From the IMG/VR virus record IMGVR_UViG_3300042336_000044, positions 1 to 40,942 of that record: a DNA stretch of 40,942 bases; one strand, 5' to 3'. This DNA comes from a virus. Of this stretch, positions 39,554 to 40,942 are shown one piece after another; the stretch's first letter is position 1, and each line of letters starts with the position of its first letter. The translations under genes were made by a program, and so were the position numbers. The notes beneath the pieces are model-generated. The model was not told the origin of the DNA. It searched no databases and saw nothing but the letters and a program-made list of their open reading frames with translations.

Positions 39554-39557
<4 letters not shown>
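39069..39557 (+). CDS. tail accessory protein, Ig-like beta fold (162 aa)
   Basis: GGGG lies 6 bases before the ATG. Beta-rich: [75 protein letters not shown]. The arrangement resembles small N-terminal baseplate/adapter domains (BppU-like Ig folds), but this is a weak resemblance. It overlaps the collagen-like fibre by ATGA, so it probably partners with it. Confidence 0.65.

Positions 39558-40942
<1,385 letters not shown>

Overview
The window is a complete tailed-phage genome (HK97-fold, long non-contractile tail, siphovirus type) assembled as a circle. The first 127 bases are repeated exactly as the last 127 (1-127 = 40816-40942). The real circular length is therefore 40,815 bp, and the collagen-like tail-fibre gene that starts at 39554 runs across the join and ends at 235. 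No integrase, repressor, RNA polymerase, DNA polymerase or tRNA was recognised, so the phage leans on its host for replication and transcription. The lysis set (3TM holin, GH19 lysozyme) and the E. coli-type DnaA boxes suggest a Gram-negative host, possibly a freshwater betaproteobacterium; that last step is inference only.

Layout. (1) Late genes on the + strand: HNH nuclease 18733, terminase small and large subunits, portal, protease, two tandem major-capsid paralogs separated by a terminator, connector and closure proteins, two tandem tail-tube paralogs, tail chaperone with a canonical -1 slippery site, tape measure, tail tip with an embedded GNAT gene, glycine-rich fibre, collagen-like fibre (across the join), a 1708-residue repeat protein made of five ~334-residue units, a glycosyltransferase, and an overlapping lysis cassette ending at 9014. 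(2) A minus-strand recombination unit, 11391 to 8990: ERF annealing protein, SSB-like protein, MazG-like protein, DUF3310-like protein and a tiny cysteine-rich exported peptide. (3) A + strand replication/processing operon, 11497 to 15332: replisome organiser, PD-(D/E)xK nuclease, NinB-like and Ref-like proteins and several tiny genes, mostly chained by ATGA overlaps and ended by a strong terminator. (4) A minus-strand operon, 18340 to 15799, of small unknown genes plus a GP88-family gene, with its own terminator. (5) An origin-like noncoding segment at 18341-18732 with three perfect and three near-perfect DnaA boxes.

The most unusual signals are: an abrupt 3.7-kb CpG desert (about 15553-19260) that covers the minus-strand operon, the DnaA-box origin and the HNH gene, with both edges in noncoding DNA; paired paralogs of both the capsid and the tail-tube protein; a cluster of GCTAGC repeats at helical spacing inside the replisome-organiser gene; and the giant five-unit repeat protein. 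Functional names rest on motif and gene-order recognition by eye; no database search was run.
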